From Aureivirga sp. CE67 (GTDB lineage Bacteria > Bacteroidota > Bacteroidia > Flavobacteriales > Flavobacteriaceae), in the NCBI RefSeq assembly GCF_015767245.1, contig NZ_JADOTV010000019.1, forward strand, positions 1-64,000: 64,000 nucleotides of DNA, in the 5' to 3' direction. Shown here piece after piece: positions 34,845 through 43,820 of this stretch. A program made the translations under genes and the position numbers. The notes beneath the pieces are model-generated. The model was not told the DNA's origin and did no database searches. It saw only the letters and a program-made list of their open reading frames with translations. Every line of letters begins with the position of its first letter. Position 1 is the first letter of the stretch.

Positions 34845-35222
34845 ATGATACAAAAAATAGGAATATTTGTTCTACTAATTCTGTTATTATCAAGTTGTGA
34901 TCCTTATTATTCAATTACGGTAACTAACAAAACTACTGAAACTGTCAAAATATTAGTTAAGCAGAACAACAGGTTTAGAACAGAAAAACAAAAAACTCTA
35001 ACCACAGTTGATGGATTTGATGTTTATGAATTAGCTCCAAATGAAAATATAAAAGTTGGAAATGCGATTGGTGAAATTGATAATGACATCCCTTTTGATA
35101 CACTAAAAATTATTCGATATAACGATACAATTACCGCAAATACTCTAGAAGAAATCATAGATTTATTTGATAAAAAAACTTTTGGTGGACTTAAAAAACC
35201 ATATAATTTGAGAATAAAATAA
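34845..35222 (+). CDS. Small lipoprotein
   Basis: A 125-residue lipoprotein: lipobox 'LLSSC' with Cys18, then 'DPYYSITVTNKTTETVKILVKQNN', a beta-sandwich-like domain. The ATG at 34845 is preferred to a TTG at 34809, since it gives a regular signal peptide. It ends one base before the next gene's ATG. No family recognised. Confidence 0.55.
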   Translation: MIQKIGIFVLLILLLSSCDPYYSITVTNKTTETVKILVKQNNRFRTEKQKTLTTVDGFDVYELAPNENIKVGNAIGEIDNDIPFDTLKIIRYNDTITANTLEEIIDLFDKKTFGGLKKPYNLRIK

Positions 35223-35223
35223 A

Positions 35224-35838
35224 ATGAACACACTTCAAGCATTAATCAATTTTATTTCTAAAGATAAATTTTCTAAGGAATTATGGAAAAATAGAGGATT
35301 AAATAGCTCTAGCAAAGAAAAATGTAACAAATTGAATACATTTTTAAACAAATGTGCTAATGAACTAATTCTTTCTAAAAAGGAAGATTATAAAAACTGT
35401 TTTGATAGTTTTTTAAGTCAATTAAATTCGTATGATTATGATACTGAAGAAAGAGAATTTATCGTTACCTATTTTTTAGAATTATCCGAGATTTGTGGAT
35501 TGGACTTTAAAGAAAATTTGATGAAATGGATGTATGGAGAAGAAATTTATGAATTTATCAAAACACAAAAATCTTCGAGTAAAGATATTATCTTACATCA
35601 TTGTACAAATTGTGAGGAAAAATTCAAAACCGAGATTTTAGAGCGTGAAAAAGGAATTCCAGATTTTTCTTATACAATTATAAAATGTAATGAATGTTCT
35701 GCACTAAATATGATTGAACTGGGACCAGAAATTAAAGAATTCTTATTCGGGAATTATCAGGTTATAGAACATTTAGCCAAAAGTGATTTCACTAAAGAAA
35801 AAGCATTAGAAAAATTAGAGTCTTTGAAGATCAAATAA
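35224..35838 (+). CDS. Hypothetical protein with zinc ribbon
   Basis: A 204-residue cytoplasmic protein. The first 115 residues are helical ('TLQALINFISKDKFSKELW'); then a zinc ribbon formed by 'HHCTNCEEKF' and 'IIKCNECSALNMI' (about 125-162), and a short helical tail. The start follows the lipoprotein stop by one base. No family recognised. Confidence 0.55.
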   Translation: MNTLQALINFISKDKFSKELWKNRGLNSSSKEKCNKLNTFLNKCANELILSKKEDYKNCFDSFLSQLNSYDYDTEEREFIVTYFLELSEICGLDFKENLMKWMYGEEIYEFIKTQKSSSKDIILHHCTNCEEKFKTEILEREKGIPDFSYTIIKCNECSALNMIELGPEIKEFLFGNYQVIEHLAKSDFTKEKALEKLESLKIK

Positions 35839-35871
35839 ATATTAAATTTAGCTTACACAAATCATTAAAAA

Positions 35872-36525
35872 ATGAAAACTACTCTATCTATACTAACATT
35901 TTTAATTATACAAATTAGCTTTTGTCAAATTGCTACAATCAAAGACCCGGATGGTTATACGAATGTAAGAAAAGCTCCAAATGGAAAATCCAAGATTATA
36001 CATAAAGTATATGAAGGAGAAATATTTTTTTATGAATATCATGAAATTGAAAATGGAGCTAAATGGATTCCTGTCTATATAGAAGTAAAAGATTCTAAAA
36101 ATGAAATTGAGGGATTTATTCATATTTCTCGATTACTTTTTCTTAAAGATGCAAAACCTTATAATGGAAACGATTTTCACTTCAAATACCATCTTTCACC
36201 CTTTGATGCTACAAACAGAAAAATTGAAAAGCAGGAAGATAAATGGGTTGTCAGCATTGACGGACAAAGACCTTGGGGAATTGATGGTTATCTTCCACAC
36301 ATTCAGGTTGACAGTATAGATGTAAAAATAAACGGAAAAAAAATTAATATTGACAAACATTACTTTCAAGATATTTTTGAGGTTAGAAATGAATTTAAAA
36401 TCATAAAAACTGGAGAATATTATATTGTTTACCAATTGAATAGTGATGGCGCAGGAGGATATTTTCTTGCTTGGGTTTTTGATAAAAATGGACTTAAACA
36501 AAAACTAGTTGGGAGTTTGATTTAA
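35872..36525 (+). CDS. Exported SH3-like domain protein
   Basis: A 217-residue exported protein with a signal peptide (about 1-19, ending ISFCQ). The region 'ATIKDPDGYTNVRKAPNGKSKIIHKVYEGEIF' (about 20-52) is a bacterial SH3 domain with the 'G-x-x-N-V-R' core; the rest is beta-rich with 'NSDGAGGYFLAWVFDKNGLKQ'. SH3b modules often bind cell-wall or surface partners. It ends the array segment before leader copy B. Confidence 0.65.
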   Translation: MKTTLSILTFLIIQISFCQIATIKDPDGYTNVRKAPNGKSKIIHKVYEGEIFFYEYHEIENGAKWIPVYIEVKDSKNEIEGFIHISRLLFLKDAKPYNGNDFHFKYHLSPFDATNRKIEKQEDKWVVSIDGQRPWGIDGYLPHIQVDSIDVKINGKKINIDKHYFQDIFEVRNEFKIIKTGEYYIVYQLNSDGAGGYFLAWVFDKNGLKQKLVGSLI

Positions 36526-36552
36526 ACTAAAAAACTCTTGTCGTATTATTTC

Positions 36553-36583
36553 TTGTCTCAATTTAAAGTTTCTTCTATATTTG
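36553..36583 (+). promoter_or_regulatory. Promoter of leader cassette, copy B
   Basis: TTG (36553-36555), 20-base spacer, TATATTTG (36576-36583): same boxes and same spacing as copy A at 17642-17672, followed by the identical bases GACATCTGCTGCTATGAAAA (with one preceding change). Confidence 0.85.
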
Positions 36584-36680
36584 GACATCTGCTGCTATGA
36601 AAATTTTATAATCACAAAATATTTATGGTTACAGGTTTAATAGAAATAACAGGGATACTTGTTATGCTTATGCTTTAGAC
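36584..36680 (+). repeat. Leader repeat, copy B
   Basis: Matches leader copy A in sequence and order. ATG at 36597 but a stop after four codons; beyond that stop the same frame continues with the conserved core 'YGYRFNRNNRDTCYAYA'. The palindrome is AACAGG-GATA-CTTGTT with one G-T pair. Copy B lies immediately upstream of the YwqK/cytochrome c lipoprotein. Confidence 0.75.
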
Positions 36681-36695
36681 AAAAAATAAAAACGA

Positions 36696-37493
36696 ATGAA
36701 ATTATTATTAAAATTTATCCTACTTTTTACAATTATTAGCTGTAATAGTCAAAATACATTAATTGATAAAAAAGTTGATGAAAAAGGGAATGTTCTTAGG
36801 GAAATACACAAAAAGAATAATTCGGATACTCTTCTAGTAAAAGAATATTTTGAAAACGGAAAAATTAGAGAAACATATGAATCCTTGAATGGATTAGATA
36901 GAAATGGAAAATCTATAACTTATTATGAAAATGGTAATGTTTTATTTGAGCAATTCTACAAAAATAACAAACTAGATAATTTTTTGAAATGTTTTTATCC
37001 AAATGGAAAATTGCAAAGGGTTGAAAAATATAAATCAGATTTTCATATCGACTCTACAATATTTTACAATAAAAAAGGAGAAATATCACAAATTAAAAAA
37101 TATAAAGAGCTTTGTAAATTTGGTAATAATTCTTGTAATATTTCAGTAGTGATTTATAATTTAAATTCTCCTGTTTATTCTTATGAAATCATTAATGGTT
37201 TGAAGTCAGAAAATCATACTATAATTGATGAAGTGGCATATAATAAATTAATGAATCTTGATAATAAAACCTCAGCAATTGTTAAAGGAGAAAAGATTTT
37301 TAATAATAACTGTATGGCTTGTCATAGATTGGAAAATGATTTTATAGGTCCTAAATTAAATTGTATTCTAGAAAAAAAATCAAAACAAGCAATAATCAAT
37401 AAAATATCAAATTCTAATACACACCATAAGTCAAAATTGACTAAAAATGAAATTGATTTATTAATAGATTATTTAAAAGAAAAATGCCAATAA
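36696..37493 (+). CDS. Lipoprotein with YwqK/MORN-like repeats and a C-terminal cytochrome c domain
   Basis: A 265-residue lipoprotein (lipobox 'IISC', Cys16). Residues about 20-135 carry YwqK-type repeats ('EYFENGKIRETYESLNG', 'TYYENGNVLFEQFYKNNKL', 'CFYPNGKLQRVEKYK'), as in the so-called YwqK antitoxin and MORN-like families. The C-terminal 75 residues are a class I cytochrome c domain: 'KGEKIFNNNCMACHRLENDFIGPKL' with the haem motif C206-M-A-C209-H210, and the closing helix 'LTKNEIDLLIDYLKEKC'. The usual distal Met is not seen; a His pair at about 242-243 is the nearest alternative. I know no described protein with this combination. Confidence 0.7.
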   Translation: MKLLLKFILLFTIISCNSQNTLIDKKVDEKGNVLREIHKKNNSDTLLVKEYFENGKIRETYESLNGLDRNGKSITYYENGNVLFEQFYKNNKLDNFLKCFYPNGKLQRVEKYKSDFHIDSTIFYNKKGEISQIKKYKELCKFGNNSCNISVVIYNLNSPVYSYEIINGLKSENHTIIDEVAYNKLMNLDNKTSAIVKGEKIFNNNCMACHRLENDFIGPKLNCILEKKSKQAIINKISNSNTHHKSKLTKNEIDLLIDYLKEKCQ

Positions 37494-37511
37494 AATCTAG
37501 GGAAAATCATT

Positions 37512-37616
37512 ATGAAATTCATTCATTTACTTATTTCTCTTTTTTTTATTACTTATAGTAGTCAAACAGAGAAAAATCAAAAACTAATAAACTCTCTTAT
37601 GGATAAAACAGCATAA
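37512..37616 (+). pseudogene. Remnant: signal peptide followed by early stop
   Basis: An ATG-initiated frame encodes 'MKFIHLLISLFFITYSSQ', a normal signal peptide, then only 16 more residues. Downstream to 37755 no frame continues it in a convincing way. It is probably the start of a decayed exported protein gene, though a very short secreted peptide cannot be excluded. Confidence 0.45.
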
Positions 37617-37779
37617 AAGCATGGAAAAATGGAATAAATTTCTAAACTAAAATCTAAAGAAATAAGCTTTTTTAAATAACGCTATATATTTTAAACTAGT
37701 AGAAAAAATTACAAAACGTTACCACCTATTAGAAATATGAAACTTCATAAAAAATATGAAACTAATAAAAAACCAAACT

Positions 37780-38865
37780 ATGAAACTGAATATTATTTTC
37801 TTGGTTATTCTTTTTCAAACAAGCAATATTTTAGGACAAAAAATAGATTTTAATCTTATGGAAAAAAAATTGGGAATAGAAATTCCGAGTGACTATATAA
37901 ATTATCGTGGAAATGATCTAAACAAAGAAAAAGAAATTTATTTTAAAATCGATAATTGGTTATTTTGGGATATAACAACATCTATAGAACAAACTTTAAT
38001 TCTAAGAAAAAAAGGAGCAATATCTGATAAAGATTTTGCTTTTGCTACTAATGAGGATAATGAAGTTTTATTTTATCAAAACTCAAAAAAATCAAGTACA
38101 AAAATTTCACATTTAGATGAAGGTAATGATAAAACATTCTATGCTTTTTCATTTTCTGAATTTCAAAATACGGCTAAAACAAATCGTTTGATTAATGAAA
38201 TAGAAACTGTTGGTTATGAAAATCAAGATATAAGTGAAATTAAAAATTGTCCAGGAAGTTTATGCAATTATGCCTCTGAACTTATGACCTCAGAATTTGA
38301 TTACAACTACTCTTTAGAAAGAAATAAAAAAGCACTTGAATTATTACTTATAGCTGCTGAAAAAGGACACCCTGAAGCAGCAAATGAAATTGCTGACTAT
38401 TATTATTATCAAGATAATGTAGATATCGATAAAGTTATTGAATGGAGAGAAAAAGCGATTAAATATGGAAGTAAAGACGATATTTATGAATTAGCAGATT
38501 TTATAATTGACAATAAAATTGAATCTATAGATAAAGCTATTACGTTACTTGAGAGTTTAATTTCAGAACAATGGTTTAAAGAAAAAGCACTGTTAAAACT
38601 TTCAAGGATTTATATGAGAGGTACAGGTGGTAAATTGAATTATGAACTAGGGATTAAGTACGCAAAAAACTGTGCAGAGATGAATAATTATAATGCTTTA
38701 TCTGATTTGGCTTTTTATTATTACAAAGGTAGAGGTGTTGAAAAAAATGTTCCTAAAGCATATGATTTATTGGTAAAAGCTGAAAATACAATTATTGAAA
38801 AAACAGGTAGTGGAAATTGGGGTGACTTCATTAAACAACTTGAAAAAGAAATAACAAAAAACTAA
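37780..38865 (+). CDS. Exported Sel1-repeat protein with SMI1-like segment
   Basis: A 361-residue exported protein, signal peptide about 1-20 (ending ILGQ). Residues about 22-110 include 'MEKKLGIEIPSDYINYRGND', like the start of SMI1/KNR4 domains. The C-terminal two thirds have Sel1/TPR-like repeats ('ALELLLIAAEKGHPEAANEIADYYYYQDN', 'NYNALSDLAFYYYKGRGVEKNVPKAYDLLVKA'). The ATG at 37780 is chosen over one eight codons upstream. Sel1 repeats mediate protein contacts. Three bases separate it from the SUFU gene. Confidence 0.65.
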   Translation: MKLNIIFLVILFQTSNILGQKIDFNLMEKKLGIEIPSDYINYRGNDLNKEKEIYFKIDNWLFWDITTSIEQTLILRKKGAISDKDFAFATNEDNEVLFYQNSKKSSTKISHLDEGNDKTFYAFSFSEFQNTAKTNRLINEIETVGYENQDISEIKNCPGSLCNYASELMTSEFDYNYSLERNKKALELLLIAAEKGHPEAANEIADYYYYQDNVDIDKVIEWREKAIKYGSKDDIYELADFIIDNKIESIDKAITLLESLISEQWFKEKALLKLSRIYMRGTGGKLNYELGIKYAKNCAEMNNYNALSDLAFYYYKGRGVEKNVPKAYDLLVKAENTIIEKTGSGNWGDFIKQLEKEITKN

Positions 38866-38868
38866 AAA

Positions 38869-39519
38869 ATGAAAAAAGACGAATATAAAAGTAAATTTAA
38901 CGAAGAAGACGCTGTAGGTTGGTTTAGTATTGATGAAGTAACAACTAAATTATACCCTAATCAGGAACCTAAACATTTTGGAACCATCATCAAATATATG
39001 CTAGGTGGTGAAGATCCATTAGATGGAGTAAGTATTTATGAAAGTAAAAACCAAAAAGATCATTACCATTTTGTTTCTTATGGAATGTCTAATTTGTATT
39101 ATGACATAGAAAACTGTGAAGAAGAATACAGCAGATGGGGATTTGAGTTTACTTTTAGATTAGCTCCATTTGATGAAGATCCTGAAGAACCAAAATGGGT
39201 TGTTTCTTTAATGCAAAATCTGGCTAAATATGTTTTTAACAGTAAAAACTGGTTTGAAGAATATCATTTTATTCCTGCAAATGGTCCTATCAGATTAAAT
39301 ACAGAAACTGACATTACTGCAATTGCATTTATCGAAGATCCTGAGATGGGAAGCATTGATACGCCAAACGGAAAAGTTCAGTTTTTGCAAATGGTTGGAA
39401 TTACAACAGAGGAATATAAACAATTAAAACTAAACCCTAAAACGACAGAGGTTAAGTTATTACTGGAAAAATTGAAAAAAGAAAACCCGCTATTAATAAC
39501 TGATTTAAAAAGAAAATAA
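38869..39519 (+). CDS. Suppressor of fused (SUFU) domain protein
   Basis: A 216-residue cytoplasmic protein matching the bacterial suppressor-of-fused family throughout: 'FGTIIKYMLGGEDPLDGVSIYESKNQKDHYHFVSYGMSNLY', 'WGFEFTFRLAPFDEDPEEPKWVVSLMQNLAKYVF', and 'VQFLQMVGITTEEYKQLK'. Bacterial SUFU proteins are a recognised class of immunity proteins in polymorphic toxin systems. It is placed directly after the Sel1 gene with a three-base gap, and no cognate toxin gene is visible next to it. Confidence 0.85.
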   Translation: MKKDEYKSKFNEEDAVGWFSIDEVTTKLYPNQEPKHFGTIIKYMLGGEDPLDGVSIYESKNQKDHYHFVSYGMSNLYYDIENCEEEYSRWGFEFTFRLAPFDEDPEEPKWVVSLMQNLAKYVFNSKNWFEEYHFIPANGPIRLNTETDITAIAFIEDPEMGSIDTPNGKVQFLQMVGITTEEYKQLKLNPKTTEVKLLLEKLKKENPLLITDLKRK

Positions 39520-39533
39520 AACACACTCAAATT

Positions 39534-40961
39534 ATGAAACTAAAAATTGTTGCATTTTTATTAATTCTTGTATGTGGAAATGTTTTTTCTCAGGAAAACA
39601 AGCTAGAATTAATGATAAACTTACTTTCCAATGATAAAATTACGGAAGTTAATATCGAGGAAGAAAAATTTGTAAGCTCTATTGCAAAGATTACAGATTA
39701 TTGTAAAGTAAATTTTGAGAAATTCCCTAAATCACAAAAGATTGGAATATTAGTAACTGTTCATAAAGAAGGAAAACCTACTTATGAAGTATATTCAAAT
39801 CCTAAAATAGATAAAAAATTAAAGAAGAAAACTTTAAAAGAGCTAAACAAATTGGAAATAGAAAACACTAAACTTGTTGATTTTTCAATATTCATTTCAA
39901 TAAACAGCACAAATAATGGAGAAATAACCGATTTTGAGGATTATGAAAATCCTGTTGAATTGAAAATAAATGCATATAAAAATGCCGATTTAGAAACAAA
40001 AATTAAATTGAACAAAGAATATGCAATAAATGAAGTATTGCCTGTTTTGAGTGCTTATCAAAGAAGGGTAGATGATAAATTTAAAGGTGTTAAAGAATTT
40101 GGTAACCTGATACACAAAACTGATTTTAATAAAAAACAAAACATAGAAGCATTAACCAGTTTAAATAATAATTATTGGTCAGCAACCTTGGAAATGGAAA
40201 GAGGAAATCAACTAATTCCTATAACAAAAATTTATGCATTAGTATCTCAAGGTGAATTTGACCATGCTCTAAAGTATATTGAAATTCTTCGCCCTTTTTC
40301 AAATCCAGAAACTATTTCAAATGATTATTTAGAAAATATTAATTACAGATTAAGTTTATTTAGTCAAGAATTGGAAAAAGAAATTCATAAAGGAATTGTT
40401 AAGCATGATAAAGGACAATATCAGAATGCTATAAATATCTATAAAAATATTCTTGAAATTTATCCAAATTCTTCTTGGGCATTATATGAAAAATATTATT
40501 CTGAAAACGTATTGAATACAAAAAATCAAAAGGTTACTATAAGCGACAAAAAAGACTGGGATATAGCAAAGGTTGAAATTTATAAACACAATCCTTTGTA
40601 CAATATGAATGTTAGAGCAAGTAATGGAAAAGAAGCATATTTATTATTTAGGCGACAAGAGATAAATTTCTTGTTTAAAGATAAAAATGAAAGATTAAAT
40701 GATTTTTTCAAATATGCAGATATCGCATCTGATTTGAGTGTTTATGATTTTGCTGCACAATTATTTTGGCTATCAGCAACATTTGATAATGATAATTCTC
40801 AAAATTCAATCAAGCATTTTTTATACTGCGTTGATAAATTAGGAAACTCAGAGGTAAAATCCTATTTCAAGGGAGATTTTGATGATGTATTTAAAGAAAT
40901 TGAAAAAGAAAAAGAATCTAAAATGAAGAATAGTCCAATCTATAAATCCATGAAAAATTAA
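39534..40961 (+). CDS. Exported hypothetical protein with helical/TPR-like region
   Basis: A 475-residue exported protein with a signal peptide (about 1-19, ending VFSQ). The first 130 residues may form an alpha/beta domain; later parts are helical, with a single TPR-like unit 'GIVKHDKGQYQNAINIYKNILEIYPNSSWALYE' (about 287-319). No family recognised. It starts 14 bases after the SUFU gene and is followed by a trinucleotide repeat. Confidence 0.55.
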   Translation: MKLKIVAFLLILVCGNVFSQENKLELMINLLSNDKITEVNIEEEKFVSSIAKITDYCKVNFEKFPKSQKIGILVTVHKEGKPTYEVYSNPKIDKKLKKKTLKELNKLEIENTKLVDFSIFISINSTNNGEITDFEDYENPVELKINAYKNADLETKIKLNKEYAINEVLPVLSAYQRRVDDKFKGVKEFGNLIHKTDFNKKQNIEALTSLNNNYWSATLEMERGNQLIPITKIYALVSQGEFDHALKYIEILRPFSNPETISNDYLENINYRLSLFSQELEKEIHKGIVKHDKGQYQNAINIYKNILEIYPNSSWALYEKYYSENVLNTKNQKVTISDKKDWDIAKVEIYKHNPLYNMNVRASNGKEAYLLFRRQEINFLFKDKNERLNDFFKYADIASDLSVYDFAAQLFWLSATFDNDNSQNSIKHFLYCVDKLGNSEVKSYFKGDFDDVFKEIEKEKESKMKNSPIYKSMKN

Positions 40962-40963
40962 AC

Positions 40964-40986
40964 ATAATAATAATAATAATAATAAT
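40964..40986. repeat. Trinucleotide (ATA/AAT) tract
   Basis: A 23-base uninterrupted run of the trinucleotide AAT lies 2 bases after the stop codon at 40961. It is noncoding here, so slippage would not alter a reading frame. Confidence 0.85.
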
Positions 40987-41005
40987 GGACCAGAAATTAT
41001 AATAA

Positions 41006-41334
41006 ATGAAAAGAAAACCTACTATAATCTTACTAACTCTATTTATCATTTCCATTCAAAATTCATATGCAACCGTTGAATATTTGGTTGTAAATCATTT
41101 TACCAAATAATTATATTGGGCTGAAACAGATCACCCACTAGATATATTGGTTGGAAAAAAGTTGGGGATGTTTTTGAAGTTCAAGAACAATAATTTTTAG
41201 ATTTGAGATATACTTACACCAATAATCCTTTTTTGATTGAGGAAGGAATTATCCTTACGATTCTTTTTTCTTTTTTAATTTTTTGGATTATGAGAAAAAG
41301 AAAAATTAGTGGTTTTCAAGCTATGAGTAATTGA
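41006..41334 (+). pseudogene. Decayed gene for a small exported membrane protein
   Basis: A frame starts with 'MKRKPTIILLTLFIISIQNS', a signal peptide, and stops at codon 35 (TAA 41108-41110). The same frame then continues with 'LYWAETDHPLDILVGKK', after which a frame shift is needed to keep a plausible sequence ('VGDVFEVQEQ'), a further stop, and finally 'LDLRYTYTNNPFLIEEGIILTILFSFLIFWIMRKRK' to a TGA at 41332-41334. At least two stops and one shift show inactivation. The ending is a membrane helix. Confidence 0.65.
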
Positions 41335-41370
41335 GAGAAATTTTGGGTTTTAAAACATGAATAAAGTAAT

Positions 41371-41499
41371 ATGATTTTAACTATTATAGGGATTCTCATT
41401 GGGCTGATCGGAGCCTTTGTGTTGGTTATTTATTTAAGATATTTTATTCCATTGAGACCAAAAGAAGAAGGTTTCGTGATAATTTTTAATCAAAAAACT
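41371..41499 (+). pseudogene. 5' remnant of a membrane protein gene
   Basis: A 43-codon stretch opens with 'MILTIIGILIGLIGAFVLVIYLRYFIP', a membrane helix, and runs in frame into the following lipoprotein gene. Since that gene has its own regular signal peptide at 41500, this segment is most likely the beginning of a different gene left by a deletion. Confidence 0.5.
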
Positions 41500-42198
41500 A
41501 TGAAGCAAATTTTAATTCTTATTACAACGATAATCTTTTTAAGCTGTTCTAAAAATTGTAAGAACAAATATAATTTTTCTAATACAACAGAAAATATACC
41601 TGAAATTTCTATAGATTTTAATGAAAGTAAAAAAGAAATAAGACAACAGATTGAAACTCATTTTTCGGAAGATTTGTGTAAAAAATGTGATAAGGTAGAA
41701 TTCAAAATTCCTATGAAATTTGATAATAAAAAAGGATTTTTAAAAGTCTATACGGATTACGACTACCCGATTTGTGAAAATTGTAATATTCCATTAAGAT
41801 TAAAAAACGAATATTCAATTTCTATAAGTTCTAATAAATCTATACTTGTAAATACTACAATTTCTTCTGTAGACTCTTTAAGTTCTAAAATTGCTAAGTA
41901 TTATAAAAATGTTGGAAATCCAGAAGGTACTTTTCCAAAAAGATTTGATCAGGTATATTTTAATTTAGATTGGAATGAAGGAGTTGATAAAAAAATAATT
42001 TTGAAAGTATTACATGAAATCTCTAAAGGACATCTGGAATTTGTAGAAGAAAAATTGATGAAAGACAAAGAAGATTTTTGTGATAAAACTTCCATAGAAA
42101 TAAATTCTTTTAAAGAAAAATATCCTTTAAATATTGAGCTTGATCTTGGTATTAAAGATATTATGGATTTGAAAACACTTGAACGCTTTCAAAAATAA
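41500..42198 (+). CDS. Hypothetical lipoprotein
   Basis: A 232-residue lipoprotein; lipobox 'FLSC' with Cys16, followed by a Lys/Asn-rich linker. Cys pairs 'CKKC' and 'CENC' at about 60-90 might bind metal or form disulphides. No family recognised. The start at 41500 is preferred to 41371 (see the upstream remnant). Confidence 0.55.
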   Translation: MKQILILITTIIFLSCSKNCKNKYNFSNTTENIPEISIDFNESKKEIRQQIETHFSEDLCKKCDKVEFKIPMKFDNKKGFLKVYTDYDYPICENCNIPLRLKNEYSISISSNKSILVNTTISSVDSLSSKIAKYYKNVGNPEGTFPKRFDQVYFNLDWNEGVDKKIILKVLHEISKGHLEFVEEKLMKDKEDFCDKTSIEINSFKEKYPLNIELDLGIKDIMDLKTLERFQK

Positions 42199-42265
42199 AA
42201 ACAACAAACCTACTCTTAGGCTTTCTACTATATTTGCGAATCATACAGTTAGGAATAAATTAGAA

Positions 42266-42916
42266 ATGAACAACTTAAAATCTGAATTTAAAAAATACAT
42301 TAAGAAAAATGAGTTAGAAATCAATTTATCTGACTTTACTACTATTGAAAAATCCTTTAATCATTCTTTAAGGTTTGAACTTGGTGATAAACTAAAAAAT
42401 GGGACAAAAGAAAGGGTAAATCAAGCTAAAAAAAGAGCATTAGAGATATTCAATACTTGTTTTGAAAAAGAAGATAATTTATTTGTTTTGACTTACGAAT
42501 GGAATACAGAAAATAACTTTTTAGCTAGAACTCCAGATTTTTTATATCAAATTTTACAAGTTGAAAAATCACAAGAGAAACAAAAATTATCCTTGATGTA
42601 TTTTAAAGATGAAGAACCCGAATATGAAGATGGATTTTTAGGTGTTTATAAATTTAAAAAAGCTTCTATTAATTTGGAAAAATTATTCGAAGGCATTGCT
42701 AATACGGACATGGGATTTAATCCAACTATCCATCAAATTGTATATTTTTTTGGTGAGACTTCTAAAAAAATGTTCTGGATGTATGATGATAGAGGGTGTT
42801 TAATTATGTCGCAAAACTTGATTGATTTGAAACCCGATTACAATACACATCAAAAATGGCTATGCGAAAGATATAAAAAAGACTTTAAAGAAAAAAAACA
42901 ATATGATAAAGAATAA
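42266..42916 (+). CDS. DUF3885 domain protein
   Basis: A 216-residue cytoplasmic protein resembling DUF3885 over most of its length: 'HSLRFELGDKLKNGTKERVNQAKKRALEIFNTCF', 'EPEYEDGFLGVYKFKKASINLEKLFEGIANTDMGFNP' and 'MYDDRGCLIMSQNLIDLKPDYNTHQKWLCERYK'. Members occur mostly as single genes in immunity-rich regions of Gram-negative and Gram-positive genomes. The ATG at 42266 is used; a TTG at 42179 is in frame but overlaps the preceding gene. The stop overlaps the VOC gene by 14 bases. Confidence 0.7.
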   Translation: MNNLKSEFKKYIKKNELEINLSDFTTIEKSFNHSLRFELGDKLKNGTKERVNQAKKRALEIFNTCFEKEDNLFVLTYEWNTENNFLARTPDFLYQILQVEKSQEKQKLSLMYFKDEEPEYEDGFLGVYKFKKASINLEKLFEGIANTDMGFNPTIHQIVYFFGETSKKMFWMYDDRGCLIMSQNLIDLKPDYNTHQKWLCERYKKDFKEKKQYDKE

Positions 42917-43346
42917 AATTAAAGGTTTAGGAGAAATAATATTAAGAGTTCAGGATATGGAATTAATGAAAAAATTCTATGCACAAACTATTGGACTTGA
43001 ATTAGTAAATGCATCTGAAAATTATTGTTTTTTCAAAATTGCAAATGGATATGGTGGACATGATCAGACGCTGGCTTTATTTGTAAAATCTAACCTCAAC
43101 GCTTTCCATGAAAAATTTGGAGATATCAAAACGATGCAAAGCACTTTACATCATTTTGCTCTTGAAATTGATAAAAAAGATTATGATTATTTAGTGAATT
43201 TCTTTGAAGAAAATAATCTTGAATATGTAACAGAAGTTTTTGAATGGACGAAATGGAAATCTATTTTTGTGAAAGATCCTGAATTAAATATCGTAGAATT
43301 TGTTTGTTATGATGAAGAAATTGAAGCTACATTGAATGAGGATTAA
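42903..43346 (+). CDS. VOC (glyoxalase/bleomycin-resistance) family protein
   Basis: A 147-residue vicinal-oxygen-chelate protein: 'GEIILRVQDMELMKKFYAQTIGLELVNASENYCFFKIANG' begins the first beta-alpha-beta-beta-beta module, and 'SIFVKDPELNIVEFVCYDEE' closes the second with the conserved Asp-Pro-x-x-N and a metal-binding Glu. 'HHFALEI' supplies a His. The substrate cannot be assigned. It overlaps the DUF3885 gene by 14 bases and is therefore probably translated with it. Confidence 0.82.
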   Translation: MIKNKIKGLGEIILRVQDMELMKKFYAQTIGLELVNASENYCFFKIANGYGGHDQTLALFVKSNLNAFHEKFGDIKTMQSTLHHFALEIDKKDYDYLVNFFEENNLEYVTEVFEWTKWKSIFVKDPELNIVEFVCYDEEIEATLNED

Positions 43347-43389
43347 ATGGAGATTAAATTTATTTTTGACAAACATTATAAGTAAATAA

Positions 43390-43752
43390 ATGAAATTAAA
43401 AACTATCATTTTTATAACCATACTATTAATTTTGACTTTTTACTCGTCAGAAATTAGTTTCATGCCAAATTATATCGATCGTCCTGATAAATGGCATTTA
43501 TTTTTTTCAATGTTAGGATTTTATTTCTTACTAATGATTGAAATTATTTGGAGTGCTTTAAAGATGATTAAACTTAAAAAAGTATTATGGTTTGACTTAA
43601 TTACTTTAATCCTAACACTTATATGTTTTACTAGTCTAAATAACTCTAAAGGAAATTCTCAAGAGTTTGGCTATATTGGACTAATTTTATTATTATTGAT
43701 ATTGCTATTAAATAAATTTCTGAAAAAGGGAATAATGAATAAAACCTCCTAA
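43390..43752 (+). CDS. Small membrane protein, four helices
   Basis: A 120-residue integral membrane protein with hydrophobic segments at about 3-22, 33-55, 63-80 and 95-112. No family recognised. It is the last gene before a small frame and leader copy C. Confidence 0.5.
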   Translation: MKLKTIIFITILLILTFYSSEISFMPNYIDRPDKWHLFFSMLGFYFLLMIEIIWSALKMIKLKKVLWFDLITLILTLICFTSLNNSKGNSQEFGYIGLILLLLILLLNKFLKKGIMNKTS

Positions 43753-43820
43753 TAACTTTGAAGGAAAAGAGCTTTTCAAATTTTTAATACAACACAATTT
43801 TTCGATTTGATTGTTACGCA

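Noticed and set aside
40964-40986. Phase-variable trinucleotide tract
   Set aside because: The tract is after a stop codon and not within a promoter spacer I can identify; a trinucleotide repeat would not shift a frame.
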